64,000 bases of DNA from Myoxocephalus aenaeus (taxonomy: Eukaryota > Chordata > Actinopteri > Perciformes > Cottidae). Below the pieces are notes generated by a model that saw only the letters and a program-made list of their open reading frames with translations, searched no databases and had not been told where the DNA came from. Positions within the stretch are counted from its first letter, which is position 1. The number at the start of each line of letters is the position of its first letter. Positions 47,812 to 60,201 of the stretch are shown in pieces. The DNA is taken from positions 4,994,001-5,058,000 of the forward strand of contig JBAMJR010000170.1 of NCBI GenBank assembly GCA_038501785.1. The letters run 5' to 3'. A program made the translations under genes and the position numbers.

Positions 47812-47945
47812 GCTGCACAATTAATCAAATATGAATTACAACTTTGGCTATCCACAATTTTATAATCGACTGCAATATTGATATTTTAAATGCATTCTTT
47901 GCTCATTGAAAACGTTGCTGCAAATCAAATCAATTGCTTTCCTAA
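47812..47945. repeat. Degenerate DNA-transposon fragment (GGCTGCACAATTAATC)
   Basis: The words GGCTGCACAATTAATCAAAT and ATAATCGACTGCAATATTGATATT are typical of worn non-autonomous element ends in teleosts. It is only a fragment. Confidence 0.4.
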
Positions 47946-49224
47946 ACTAAGAGCCAGCGTCCACGGGGCGATTGAGATGCTTAGGATTCACTTTTGGGGA
48001 GCTATTAAACAGCTGTGTGCGCATCCAGGGGCAAACCTGTGAAAAACTGGCAGAAATGTACCACAACGTGAACGTTGACATTTTGGGTAAAATTGTAGTA
48101 CCTATTTATTTGACTTCCAGGAGATGCACTGTGAATAAGGACAAGTATTATATTGATTAAACATAGTTGTACATTAGCAGGAATGTAGCACAACATGGAA
48201 TTGTTTTAAATGTGAAAGGGCCATACAAATAGTTTGATAAATAATTGTGATCTTAATACTGATTGAAAAACTCCCGTTCATAATTTTAGCTCCAATCTTG
48301 CAGCTCTGATATAAAGCAGCATCTACATATTTCTTAATATAAGGAAAATGCCACATTAGCAACACTTGAAAAAACATTAATTTTAAGTGCAAAGGTTAAG
48401 AATGATTTTCAGAACTTTTAGGTGGGTGCAGAGTAAAGACTTAGAGCCTTAGATTACATATAAATCAAAGTAAATGTAAGTAAACTTTACCTAAGCTACC
48501 CTGACAAGCTGGGCACACGACTGTTGAGGTAACAACACAGTAAACCCACTTAGAAGCTCAACAAGTAACCCCGACCTTGATTGGCTTTTCTTGGCTGTTT
48601 GAAAATATCAATTCGGAGAATAAAGTGTTTGCACAGGCAATTAACTCCAGCTAATGATAATGAATTAGTGATCACTCCAGCTGCACAACAAATACAATTG
48701 TCCCTGTTTGACTCCTGTGTAAGTGTTTCCTATCTTTGTTGAGAGAGAAATCATCAAATTCCCCTCACTTGATTAACATGTTATGTTACTTTTTCATTCA
48801 TCAGCAAAGCTTTTTTATTTCGGTCAGTATGTTTGGCATGTTCTGTGAATAGTGTCATATTTCACGACAGTATTTTCTTCCTATCTGATCGGCCCTGCCA
48901 TTGCCAGCAGCAACATGCAGACACATCTGGGTTGAACTCGGAAGTAAAGAAGCATCTCACTTAGAACTCTGTGCAATAACACTGAAACGTATGTGTGATC
49001 ATGTTGAGCTCTTGCAATTTTAGATTGATCCCGTAGAACCTGCAACATACTAAAAATACAGATAGATGCTATTTCATCTATCTGTATACATGTGTTTGAT
49101 GATGTTAGCGTAGTTGTTAGTTCAATAATACAATGTTCTGTCCAAGTTAATTGTCATTCTGTCAACTATAAAATTAGCAAGAGCCTGGGGAAGGATCCTA
49201 CCAAGCATCTATCAATAATCTCAA

Positions 49225-49226
<2 letters not shown>
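47946..49226. other. Unassigned non-coding DNA
   Basis: No gene is supported. The part at about 48570-48720 contains GCAATTAACTCCAGCTAATGATAATGAATTAG-type clustered TAAT sites in a unique context. Confidence 0.45.

Positions 49227-49296
<70 letters not shown>
49227..49296. repeat. (TG)n microsatellite, 35 units
   Basis: This is a perfect TG tract. Confidence 0.98.
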
Positions 49297-49297
<1 letters not shown>

Positions 49298-49416
49298 TGA
49301 CCTGGCCTGACCTCCCACTTGCCTTATAATAAAAAGCTGTCTGCTTTCAGGTGAAAACTCTGCGACCCCAATATCCTTCAAACTTGTTATACTGGAAACA
49401 GCTGGCCCCTCTTCAC

Positions 49417-49419
<3 letters not shown>

Positions 49420-49504
<85 letters not shown>
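49420..49504. repeat. (CT)n-(CA)n compound microsatellite
   Basis: A CT tract of about 34 units has one phase break in the middle and passes directly into CA (about 49488-49504). The polypyrimidine strand could form a triplex (H-DNA). Confidence 0.97.
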
Positions 49505-49505
<1 letters not shown>

Positions 49506-52203
49506 TACACAATCACAAAGGATATTACACTATCCTGCTTGATCAATCAACTTCCCACGGGGGCATTTACCTTTCCAATCTCAATCATGCAGCTAATATA
49601 CTCCCTTTCTTCTTGCTCAATTTCACTGGAGTGATGATGCTACAAGAATGCAGGCGACTTGTGGCGGAGCGTGTGGGCCATGTGACACATTATATGACTA
49701 ATTACCACAAAAGAGATGGCTCGACTGCAATTTCCACGATGACAACGTCTTGTTGTGGAGGCGGGAGAGAAAGAGGGAAATGTTTTCCCTGTCAGTCATC
49801 GATGATGAGGGAGGCTCAAGCTGGGATGTACTGTAAAGAAGAAGAACACATGTGATTGTTGCCTTCCAGCCATTGGCTGTTTGAGTGAATGAATGAACGA
49901 ACTGCGGCACACAAACCTCGGGTCGCACAAACTGCCTGATGATCCTGCTCATATCCCTCAGTCTCAAGAGGCACTACATTGAGATGGAAATAGAAAGAGA
50001 GGGGGAAGAAGGGGCAGAAGAGAGTCTAGGCAAGGAGGCGGTAAGGTCAGGCAGCCAAGGGTTTAAGGATGAAACAATGGCGAGCAGAGAAGCACATGTC
50101 CCATCTTTTTCACCCGCCGGCTGCCTGTTTGGCGGTCTCCTCCCATCATCTTCCTCCCAGGAGATGAGAGGAAAGGGAAAAACACTTGTGAGTGAAATGG
50201 TGTGAGAAAGAAAGGCTTAGAGCGGTGGCAACATTCACGGAGGAAATGGCATCTCTCTGGAGGAGGCGGCGGCCTCTCTCCTTTATTTGATGAGATGGAG
50301 AAGCGAGTTAAAGAAAGTGTGAAAGAGGTGACGATACGGAGGATGGAGTAGGTCAAAGGGAAGATGGTGAGGGCAGAGAGCTTGGCGGCAAATGGCAGGG
50401 GCTTATTTCAATCTCTCTGGATTTCAACCTCCCTCTAGAATTTGCCTCAGCTCTCGAGGCACGCTGTAAAATAAGCCTGGTATCATTCCTCTGAGCTAAA
50501 AATACGGTGCTTTACAACATGTAATGGGAATAATGAGGTAGCTGAGAATAATGACCAGAATATATATTAAAACTTGTAATTGAGCCTTAAGCTTCAGCCT
50601 TGTCAACATGGCTAATTATCTAGAGGGAAAAGCAGTACCCGACAAAGTCAGTTGTTTAAAGTTGCCCCAAGCAAACTCAGACTAAGCCCCTAAAAATATG
50701 TGACAGACCATCGTTCACGTGATGGTATTAGTAGTTAGAGGTGTTATCCCATGTCGCTCCTAGTTGAGAATGATGTGGAAGGTGAAACTCCATCTCAATG
50801 TTAAAATCGTTCCATTTCTAAGGTGGGTTCAGAACGAATGTGGAGAGAATTTTAGAGGCGTCGCAAAAAAGGCACAAACTGAGTCAAAGGCACACAAAGT
50901 CAGTCAAAGGCACAGCTTTGTAAGTTAAAAATCTGCCTGCATGAATGTTTTCTGGAGGGGGTTCTGGCGGAAAACTGGCGAAGGAACCCGTCACACAAAT
51001 TCAGAGAAACGGGCAGCGTTTCTTTGACCGCTACACGCCTCTTAATTTCTTCCTCTTATGCCTGTTTACAACCGGTTATAAACTGATCCTGATGCATTAT
51101 TGATTATCACCATTACCTTGGAGAGGCCCTTTTGCAATGACATGAGCATGTTTTAGGATTAGTTGCTGACTGCTCGAGGTGTTTTCTGGCATAACAACTT
51201 GATTATAACCTTGACATTCCTCAGAATTTACACTGTTATTATATTTGCATGGCATCTATGTTTTTTTTTTCATACAGCAGAGCCAGCATAATCTCTCTGA
51301 AATGTTTGATGTTAAAGCAAATTTAAACTTTCTGCATCTGTGAGTACACGAGGGTCCGCGTGACGTACACCTCATCATCAGGTTGTACACCTTTAGGCTC
51401 TGTGCGTACCTCCAATTGGTTGTGACCACAGCAAGCACGCTACCTCTTGCAGCATGATCTACTGCACACGTGTGGGACAGCATAAGCAGAACTAACACGC
51501 GTCCGTCGTGCTGCTGTCCTTGTACACGTCAGATTGGGAGTCTAACCGAGGCTTAATGTCGTAACACCATTTTCACCAGGCCGGCGACTCTGATGTAATG
51601 AGCGAAAATCAAATGTGATTGAAGTTAGATGAAACGCTGCTGAGAAAACATGTTTTTCATTAACATGTTTTTATCTTAAAACCCCCCAGTTTAAATCTGA
51701 GGGCATCCCATACCCAGATATCCCTATATTTTTGTATAAAGCCTTCTGTCAACACAAAGGGATTATATAGAAACAAGTCTATAGCATTAAAACTTTGAAA
51801 TGCGAAATGCAAGCTCAAAAAGATCACTGAGATATATCCCCTTTTATTTCCGTCTACTAACTTCCACAGCAATATACTGAGGAAATCCATGTGTAAATGA
51901 TCTCAAATGTCACGGGCGATGTAAAATGAGACCAGTCTAGACAGAATTAGTGCTTCTGTCAAAGAGAAGATAAAGCGAGCCAGAGAGGGAGATGTGTTGA
52001 GGCGGATAAAAAAGAAAAAAGGGGCGAGGAGAGGAGTCCCAGCCTCGTCTCATGCTGTAACGCGACTGCTGTGTTTTCCTCTGTCTTCTGTCAGTCAGCC
52101 GATTGAGCAGTACGTCTGTGTGAACTACCTCCTTCAAAGTGTGCTTCTTGCCCTTGGCTACTGGTGTGTACCGCTCTGTGATTTGGTCTTTCTATCACCA
52201 CCT

Positions 52204-52234
<31 letters not shown>

Positions 52235-54048
52235 CAGATACACACATCACTACTGTTAAGATCCATCTGGGTCCTCTGATCAAAGGAGAGTGAATCAGGG
52301 TGCTTGGAGGACATCTTTGATTACTAAGGCCTGAGGCAAGCCACCTCATCTCCCATCAGCCGTATCCCGCCATCATCATCATCATCCACCGCTGCAATCA
52401 ATAAGCTGCCATGAGGTTGTGTTGGAGCTGCCACCATCCTCACGTGGACCTGTATCATACATATGCTCATTCCAAAAGAAGGGATGAATCAGTAAAAGGT
52501 GCGTACAGTACTGTATACCTGTTGGTTTGGTACTGTACAGTGCGGTCAGTTTAGCTGACGGGTCACATACATGCTGGGTCAAATGTACCACATATGTAAA
52601 AGTAAAATTGAAATAGTCAAAAGTGTTACATTAGTACTGTATTAAAAGGTGGTTGAAAATGATGGATGAGTTTTGTGTTTTACATTTGTGATTATATTTA
52701 TGTTCATATAATGCGCCTATGGGCACTGCACTTTGTATACTTCTGCATTGAAGGATGATGCATTGGAAGCTCCATAGTGGGGTGTGAACAACGCCAGCAT
52801 AAAGGACCCAAATGTGTCTGATTTCGCAGCCGTAGTGCGGACATAGTCCCTGCAGATAGACACACCAATGGACAAGATACAGAGAAAGAAAAGAGGGGTA
52901 AATCCTTATTTGTCATTTCTTTCTAACATAATTCAAGCCAGGGTTTCGAACAGTATTCATGGACGCCAACTCAGCTACACCACTAACATTTCCATTACAC
53001 AGACAATATTGCCGCATCTGTTCTTTCAGTTGAAATGCCATCTCATTTCCCTTCCCCTCCATATTCCCCTTCTACTCTGTCCTCACTTTAATGCCAGCGC
53101 ATCCGATTTAATCGGAGAATACCAAAGAAGCACATGAGCGCACACACAAAGGCCAATTTATAAACACACAAGCATGTTCAGATACACCGAGGATGTGTAT
53201 AATTTATCAGGAATCATGTTTTCTTTAACAAGGTTAACAATTTAATCTAAAAATCTGTTAGACGGCCAGCGTGAAAACAGGGTTTTAAAAAGTAAACTTT
53301 CAGTGCAAACACTGTGCAGTGCTGCACAGTCCGGAAACACTTGTGTACTTTACGCTTCACTTTCTGCTGTCCTCATTGTAGGAACATTTAGTTTAGATGA
53401 AGATCAATTAATCGTTCAGTTCAAGAAGGTGTATCCACTTTGGAGCATGAATATAATGAACAAACATCATGGCAACCATTCTAATGTCGCGGTGAAATTT
53501 TGACCTCAGTGTGGGCGTCCGCAATGGAGTGGAATTTCACTCTGAGAAACAAGACTGTTATGTAAATATCATTTTCATCTGCTCCTAAAATTCATTTGTC
53601 TTTAGCACGTGTGGAAATGGTGGCGTGAAAAGAAAGGTCAAGGGGTCGCCAAATATCACAAGTTCAATAAAGTAAAGGTCAGCAGGGTCGCTATGAATAA
53701 CCAAAACGTAAATGTCATGCCAAATCTGTCCATTTGTTGTTGTTATTTATAATTTGTTTAAAGGCCGAAATGTTGTTTAAGTGAAAAATATTACCTTGCA
53801 ATGACGGGAAACAAGAAGTGAAAGGGTTGACAAATTCTCTTGAAACTATTTAACGAATTCCATTGTTTGAATTGTGAACGGGACACAACCCTGAAACACA
53901 CAAAGGCAATTCCTTTCATTGGCAAATATCTGTCAGAACTGCAAGACTTGCAAAACATCTCCTTTACAATGATCTCTTTTCAAAACTAATTACAGCTGAG
54001 TGACGGCAACCGGGGTACTTAAACATGAATCAAATTCACTCCAAATAA
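49505..54048. other. Unassigned non-coding DNA
   Basis: No gene is supported. A short CA tract lies at 52210-52236. The part at about 50440-50640 (purine-rich on its left side, then ATAATGAGGTAGCTGAGAAT, TAATTGAGCC and GGCTAATTATC) could be regulatory DNA. Frames near 49939-50356 lie in low-complexity purine-rich DNA. Confidence 0.45.
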
Positions 54049-54050
54049 CT

Positions 54051-54063
54051 CTGTGTGTGTCTC

Positions 54064-54107
<44 letters not shown>
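54051..54107. repeat. (TG)n microsatellite
   Basis: A TG tract of about 20 units (from 54066) is preceded by a short TG run with a CTCTT interruption. Confidence 0.96.
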
Positions 54108-54108
<1 letters not shown>

Positions 54109-54319
54109 CTGTGCTTCACTGTGTGTCTTCCAATATAAGTGTGGCTCTTCCTTAGCTGCATTTTTAACTCTGGGTTCAACAACCTTGCACACCATGTGTA
54201 TCCATTAATTTGCTGTATTGATTGGTGGGCAGGATATTTGAGCAATACCATTAATTATTGACTTTTTTCATAATTTTACACAGACATAACCATAACTCCA
54301 GTGAAGTAATTTGTTACGT

Positions 54320-54560
54320 TCAAGATTCTAGATATTTTTATTGTCATATGCACAGATAACAGACGGTTACTCCACACAATGAAAAGCTTATTTTGCTGGG
54401 TCTTCCTTACACACAGAATCACAATAAACTTAAGGTAAAAAAAAAGAGAATTAAGAATACAAAAAACATTGCTATAAATGCTAACAGTATAAGAAAATAC
54501 ATAAAATAAGGCACACAAATATGACAACCGTATTGCACATACACTGAGTGTATAAAGTGC
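54320..54560 (-). mobile_element. Antisense LINE 3' UTR fragment
   Basis: It begins CAAGATTCTAGATATTTTTATTGTCATATGCACAG and continues with CACAATGAAAAGCTTATTT, then a long A-rich part, and TATTGCACATACACTGAGTG. On the minus strand this is the usual end of a teleost LINE 3' UTR (ACAATAAAAATATC...). There is no coding part. The family is not the same as the LINE at 32578-34234. Confidence 0.55.
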
Positions 54561-54838
54561 ACTATGCGTTGTTACATGTGCGTATGTTAGGGAGAAGAAT
54601 AAATAAAAGGGTGATTATGCATGTGTCCTTGGTAAATGTACATTTGTGTGCTTAATTGTGTGCGCGAGGCTCATCAGCACTCACTCTGTCAACTTGTCTC
54701 CCACTCCCAAATCCTTTTGTATCTCTCAAGTGAGCGCTGATTTATCTCAGTTGCTCAGGCCTCCATTAAAAGCGGAAGCCAAATAATTACTTAAGGTTAA
54801 ATGGGCGCTTGAGCAACACATAAAGCTCTCGGTTGTCG

Positions 54839-54853
54839 CCCCCCCCCCCCCCC
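54839..54853. repeat. Poly-C run, 15 bases
   Basis: This is an uninterrupted C homopolymer in an otherwise TAAT-rich stretch. Confidence 0.95.
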
Positions 54854-56215
54854 GCATCACTCAATAATTCATTTGTATTTCTTTTGTGTTAACTTTTGTC
54901 CTCTGCCAGAGACTTGCTGCGCTGGCAGACGAGATCAGAGAGCTTCAACGTTTCAAGCTCTCTAGATGAAAGTCAATGATAGATGATGTATTGACTGCAA
55001 GTCCAATATGTCCTGCTGGGGGGACATATTGAGACGTGATGTGAAATACAGGTTGTTAGATCCGGGAGAGAGTGCCTGCTGTTAAACGGGGAGGAGATGC
55101 ATTTGTCATTTTCCAAAGAGACTGGTTTTTGACCTTTTTTTCTTTTATTCTTGGTCTCCATGGTAATGAAAACGATCATACTGCTTAGTGATGCATCCTC
55201 GTCCAAGCACGTGGAACAAACAAACAGAAATATTAAAGCATGTGAACGCCTACGCTCATGCGTCTACTTGACCTATTTGTTCACAGCGGAGAGACGCCCG
55301 AGCTTTGAGATTATTTTTTATTTTTCCCTCCACACATCCCGAGATTGCTCAATTAAGCTGTGGACCCGGTTAGCCTGTTTAGCCTCACCTCTCCCGTGGG
55401 AGCAGATTAACGTGAGAACTCGCCCATAAGAGCCTGTTGTATGTACTTATAATTATGAAAAGTTACATTGTTGAAATGAGTTGTGGGAAAGTACGATTAT
55501 GGAGGTCACTGTGGGTGACAACAATTATTTATACCTTCATAGAAAAATGTTCACCCCTGCTTTTGAGTTACGAGAGTAAGGACAGAGGTCTTGTGCTGCT
55601 CCTTGAGGCTGCAGCCACCTGTCACCAGGGTCATTCACGATGAGTAATTACATTAGATCCAGGGCCTAAACTCCAGAGGCTAAAATCCAGAGGCTAAAAT
55701 CCACGCCCTCTTCCCTCCCTGTCCCTCACGAGCCACGAAGGGGATTAGGGCTCAGGATCCCGCTCGCCGCAGAGCAGGACAAAGGCTGGAAGCTCCTCTA
55801 CAGCGAGAGGAATTAGTTAGGGATGACTGGAAGGAGGAGAAGTATAGAAAGCCGACAGAATACCAGTGGACATGGAGGATGGAGAGAGAATGAAATGTAC
55901 AGGGAGATGGAATGAGAGCTTTAATGAGGTGCTCAGCTGAGCATCGCACAGAGCCATGGAGGTTGTTGATTCATGGAGCAGAAACAAGTGTGCTTCTCTC
56001 AGTCATGTTTAGCACTCCTAAAAGTAAAAGTAGTTCAAACACATTTGCACAGAGTTGTTTTTAATTGTAAAATATATTTGTAGTTGAATTAAGGATATGT
56101 TATTTCCAATAAAATACCATCATTTCCATCTGACTCATTGTTTCCAAGGCTATAATCTACATCTCATGGCCTTCCTCAGGGAGTTTATCTGTTGATGGTT
56201 TAGTTGTTACCATGT
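54854..56215. other. Unassigned non-coding DNA
   Basis: No gene is supported. A small tandem duplication of AGAGGCTAAAATCC lies at about 55673-55703. Open frames are under 95 codons without domains. Confidence 0.45.
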
Positions 56216-57076
56216 GATCTATGCAGAGGTGTCAAGTAACGAAGTACAAATACTTTGTTACTTTACTTAAGTAGAAATTCCGGGTATACTTTACTGGAGT
56301 ATTTATTTTTCAGATGACTTTTTACTTCTACTACTTACATTTTCACGCAAATATCTGTACTTTCTACTCCCTACATTTTTTAAATAGCCTCGTTACTATT
56401 TCATTTTGGTTTGTTTTCATTCCGGCTTGTCATCGTTCAAAAACACAAAAAAAAAACCTAGCCAGATAAATCGCGCCATCCGGATAGAGTGAATTTGATT
56501 GTGGTTGGATGAGAAGTATAAACATATACCATTCCGACACCCTATTGGTTTTCTACGCGATGCACCTGCAGATGACACAAATCAACCGTTACAAATCACG
56601 TCACTCTCCAGCAAGGACAGCAGATAGGCAACTAGTTATCATGTCTTCCGCTCCATGAAATGCATGTTAATGCTCAGTAGTACACATATGGTACTTTAAT
56701 GTATTTGCATTGTAATAAAATTTGATCATTTTCAATGGAGCTGAAACGGGTAGCCTAGTGCATCCCACATTTTTCAACATAACATTTTAAAACATTATAG
56801 TCATTATGGCCTTTAGAAAAATGGTTGTTTTGGGGGGAGGTGGGGTAGTGCACTATAGGCCCCAGAGTTTGTCCTTAATGGAGAGAAAAAAATTCCCCTT
56901 ACATTACTTTTACTTTTATACGTTTAAGTAGTTTTGAAACCAGTACTTTTACACTTTTACTGAAGTAAAAAGCTTTAGCTGATACTTCAACTTTTACAGA
57001 AGTATTTTTAAACCCTAGTATCTATACTTCTACTTGAGTAATGAATGTGAATACTTTTGACACCTCTGGATCTATG
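56216..57076. mobile_element. hAT-type MITE, 845 bp, with perfect 8-bp target duplication
   Basis: The element spans 56224-57068. It begins CAGAGGTGTCAA and ends TTGACACCTCTG, a perfect 12-bp terminal inverted repeat. The flanks are identical 8-bp copies, GATCTATG at 56216-56223 and 57069-57076. An 8-bp duplication together with CAG...CTG ends identifies the hAT superfamily. The subterminal regions are rich in GTACTT/AAGTA words (TACTTTACTTAAGTAGAA on the left, TTTACTGAAGTAAAAAGC on the right) that form imperfect inverted copies, as expected for transposase binding. No transposase frame remains, so movement would have needed an autonomous relative. The exact duplication argues for a fairly recent insertion, although the interior may be old. 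Confidence 0.93.
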
Positions 57077-58085
57077 TACAAACTTGCATGACCACCTCGT
57101 AGGCACCATGATAACTAAACCATCTTCATCCACTGTGGATGTGGTTAAATATTTTTGAAAAGCTGGACCTGGAGTTGATATTTGTTGGTCAAGTAAATTA
57201 GCATTTGTCTCTTTAAAAAGATTATTTTGGATTTCATGATATTTTCAGATATGATATGTTATCAGTGTTGACAGATTATGTGGACTTCTTCATGGCTAAC
57301 ATTAACTTGAGTCATTAGCCCCCAGGCTAATTCATATTTTACCCTAGTATATTTGATCTCTGATAGCAATGAGGACTCCATGCTGAGCCCTCCCCCAGAT
57401 CTGAGCTCCAGCTGACAAGCAGAGCTAACCTCTCATCTAGCTGGTTTGATGTCAGCAGATAGACTGAAGAGCCAGTGAAAGCTTAAGATATTTAGAAAGT
57501 TACCTTCTTTCACAACCTGGTCATCTGTGTTGCTCCCAGTCTCAAGCGGGGTTTCTCCGGCTAAGTCAGCAGGACGTCAACAAGCTTGCATAGTAGCTCA
57601 TTAGAGCTAGTGCTAGCTCAGCTACCTCCGTTAGCAAAGTGACCTTTCGTTTAGTAGTAGCGGTCCCTTGAAAGTCGCCTTCTGCAGTGATTAGCTGTTA
57701 GACTAACTGCTCAAAGTAGCTGCATGGTGGCAAGCTGGCTACAATGTATCAAGCACCCACCATTATGTATATTATTGACGATGTAAAACATATTTTTTTC
57801 AGTCTGTTCAATCTACTTTCAGTCTGTTCAATCTACTACTTAACATAAAACCCGGAAGTGCTACTAGCCATGCTGTATTGTTACCCACTGCAACAAGTCA
57901 TGACCACAAATAATTAATCACTTCACTGCAATCTGAAATCACATGCAATATTTAAGGATCAACAATTGTGGGGTTTGAAGTAGCATTTTGTTGTAGGCAA
58001 TAATTAAGCAATTACCTCACGTTCATCACCATTATCATTATGATCATGATCACAGGCACCACCAGACTCCCCTTTTATATCCATC

Positions 58086-58086
<1 letters not shown>
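57077..58086. other. Unassigned non-coding DNA
   Basis: No gene is supported. It contains a 20-bp perfect tandem duplication (57797-57836), and a GCTAGCTCAGCTACC-like stretch near 57600 typical of low-level teleost repeats. Confidence 0.45.
57797..57836. repeat. 20-bp direct tandem duplication
   Basis: TTTCAGTCTGTTCAATCTAC is present twice without mismatch. Confidence 0.93.

Positions 58087-58159
<73 letters not shown>
58087..58159. repeat. (CA)n microsatellite, interrupted once by TATA
   Basis: A CA tract of about 28 units is followed by TATA and a further CA run. Confidence 0.97.
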
Positions 58160-59420
58160 CCCTACCTATCTTATCTGCAGGTCTCAATGCCCACTTAAAA
58201 TGTTTGAGCTGGGAAGCCTGTAATCCTCTATTTGTTTAGTAATTTCATGACTGGCTAACCTTCCTACTCTGGGGCATCTCTCCAACTCAGTTAGAGCTCT
58301 CTGCATTTGTGCTGATCAAATAATACTAAACATCACCTCAATATCTTCCCACTTTCTTCATATGCCACAACACATTTCTCACCCATTGCAGATACAGACT
58401 CTTATGTATCCAGGATCCATAAATAAACATTTCATCCCTATGTGGTTCTCCATACTGTCCAAACGGTCTTTGCAGTCCTGTAAAAGTAAACCTCTTTGAA
58501 GCCCTAAATATTGACGAGGATATAGGCATTTTCCTGCTCTGATATTCTGACTAATCATCATCATCATCACCAAACATTGTAAAACATGAAAAGCATTTTA
58601 ATTTGTCACAGCAGACTAAGCAGTGGGGACGCCTCCAGGCAAAGTGAAGAAAGTCCTTATCCAATTGGCATGTTATTGCATTCTTAAACCGTGTCATGAA
58701 GCGCCATATCAGACTCATTTGCATTTCTATTGCATCCTTTATTGCATTCTCACAGCAAGAGGTTGTCTCAGTTTGCCAGAACCAAAGCATGCCAATCCCC
58801 AACCTGGTGTCATTGCGTTCAGTCATCTTGTTGCTACTGTGGCTCTTCCAGTTGCTTTGCAGCTAAAGTCATTAGTCACCAAGATTTGTTTGCAACACAA
58901 ACACAGGTTGCAGATTCCCGCAACAAGACGGGGATAATTTCATTGATCAACATGACACCTGGCATGCTATTGGTTGAACTATGGGTTCCTTCACACACAA
59001 AAAATTCAAGAGCAGAGGAGATAAACGAGAGCAGCTGTTTCATGAACAGAAGCAGCCGTAGTGTGAGAAGGTCTGGAGCTGGAGTGCAGGACATCTGTGA
59101 AAGTAATAATATATATATCGGAGCAGAAACAGAACAAATCCAAGTGCAAGCAAGGGCTGTATGAGTATGAGGAGAGGGAAAGCATGTCAAAATCTGAAGG
59201 GAAATCAATGAGTCATGGTCTCAAACGCTCTTGAATAAAGGTAGAAGAGCTCAATACAGCAAATAAAAAGGCTGAAGAAAATATTATCGTTATGTCTTTT
59301 CGATGTGTTGTCGGTGAAAAGAGCCAAGAGTTTCCATTTATTTTTAATGGATGGACAACCTTAAGTACCATTCATTTTAGTACAGAAAGTCTTGATCAAA
59401 TTATTAGCTGTTAACGCCTG
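58160..59420. other. Unassigned non-coding DNA
   Basis: No gene is supported. The 144-codon frame at 58730-59164 is the longest in the window outside the LINE. It has no domain, signal or similarity that I recognise, and it overlaps a 110-codon frame on the other strand. The part at about 58620-58910 looks unique and could be constrained non-coding DNA. Confidence 0.45.
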
Positions 59421-59427
59421 TCCTGTT

Positions 59428-59530
59428 TAGGGGTGGGTGAAAAATGTTTATTCTGAGATGCATCACGATTCTCTCTGAAACGATTTCGACTTGATGCAGA
59501 AAACTCAATTGTCGGAAATTTAAAACTCAA
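59428..59530. repeat. Degenerate DNA-transposon fragment (AGGGGTGGGTGAAAAAT)
   Basis: The start AGGGGTGGGTGAAAAATG, followed by CGATTCTCTCTGAAACGATTTCGA, is typical of very common degenerate teleost element ends. No partner end was found. Confidence 0.4.
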
Positions 59531-59657
59531 TTCTCAACGGTATGATGGCCTGTAACAATGCTGTGACACCGGGCTGTCCCTTCCTTACACAGCAATACTC
59601 TACGACAAAACCAAAAGCTAAAGTCATGGAGTCACTCAGGAAAGCGGGTAGGATATA

Positions 59658-60048
59658 GCCGGTCCTGCCTCCTGCCATGGCGGCCCTGCTGATGCCCCTC
59701 CTCTCTACCTCCTGTTGCTGACATGTATCTTGGACCATGCCTACTACTCATTATATGAATCATTTGTCATATTCATAGAATGTGCTGTAACTCTGTTAAA
59801 TTGTTCATTCTGTACACACAGTATCTATTGCTTCTGTCCATCCGGGGAGAGGGATCCTCCTCTGTCCCGAAGGTTTATTCCCTTTTTTCCCTGTGAAAGT
59901 TTTTTTTCTTCTATTTTTTGGGGGAGTTTTTCCTCATCCGATGTGATGTCCCGAGACAGGGACGTTGTATTTGTACAGATTATAAAGCCCTCCTAGGAAA
60001 ATTTGTATTTGTGATTTTGGGCTATACAAAATAAACTGAATTGAATTA
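59658..60048 (+). mobile_element. LINE 3' UTR fragment, same family as 33502-34234
   Basis: From CCGGTCCTGCC at 59659 it follows the 3' UTR of the LINE near 33.8-34.2 kb in order. Shared landmarks are GCCATGG...GGCCCTGCTGATGCCC, GGACCATGCCTACTACTCAT, CATCCGGGGAGAGGGATCC, TTTTTTCCCTGTGAAAG and GTATTTGTGATTTTGGGCTA, ending in ATAAACTGAATTGAATT. It has only one unit of the block that is repeated in the other copy, and no coding part. It is a short 5'-truncated insertion in the plus orientation. Confidence 0.9.
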
Positions 60049-60159
60049 TAAGTAACATTACATGTGGACATCCATTGCTGCAGATCTTGTGTGATCTCAA
60101 CCACGCAAGTTACACTGTATGTATAGTTTTACCACATGTACGAGAACTGAATGTTAGCT

Positions 60160-60201
60160 GCCTATAACAGGGCTTTAGTTGCCTATAACAGGGCTTTAGT
60201 T
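60160..60201. repeat. 21-bp direct tandem duplication
   Basis: GCCTATAACAGGGCTTTAGT(T) occurs twice in succession without mismatch. Confidence 0.93.

Noticed and set aside
58730..59164. 144-codon open frame, longest outside the LINE
   Set aside because: No domain or signal, opposite-strand frame of 110 codons overlaps it, and composition gives no coding pattern that I can recognise.
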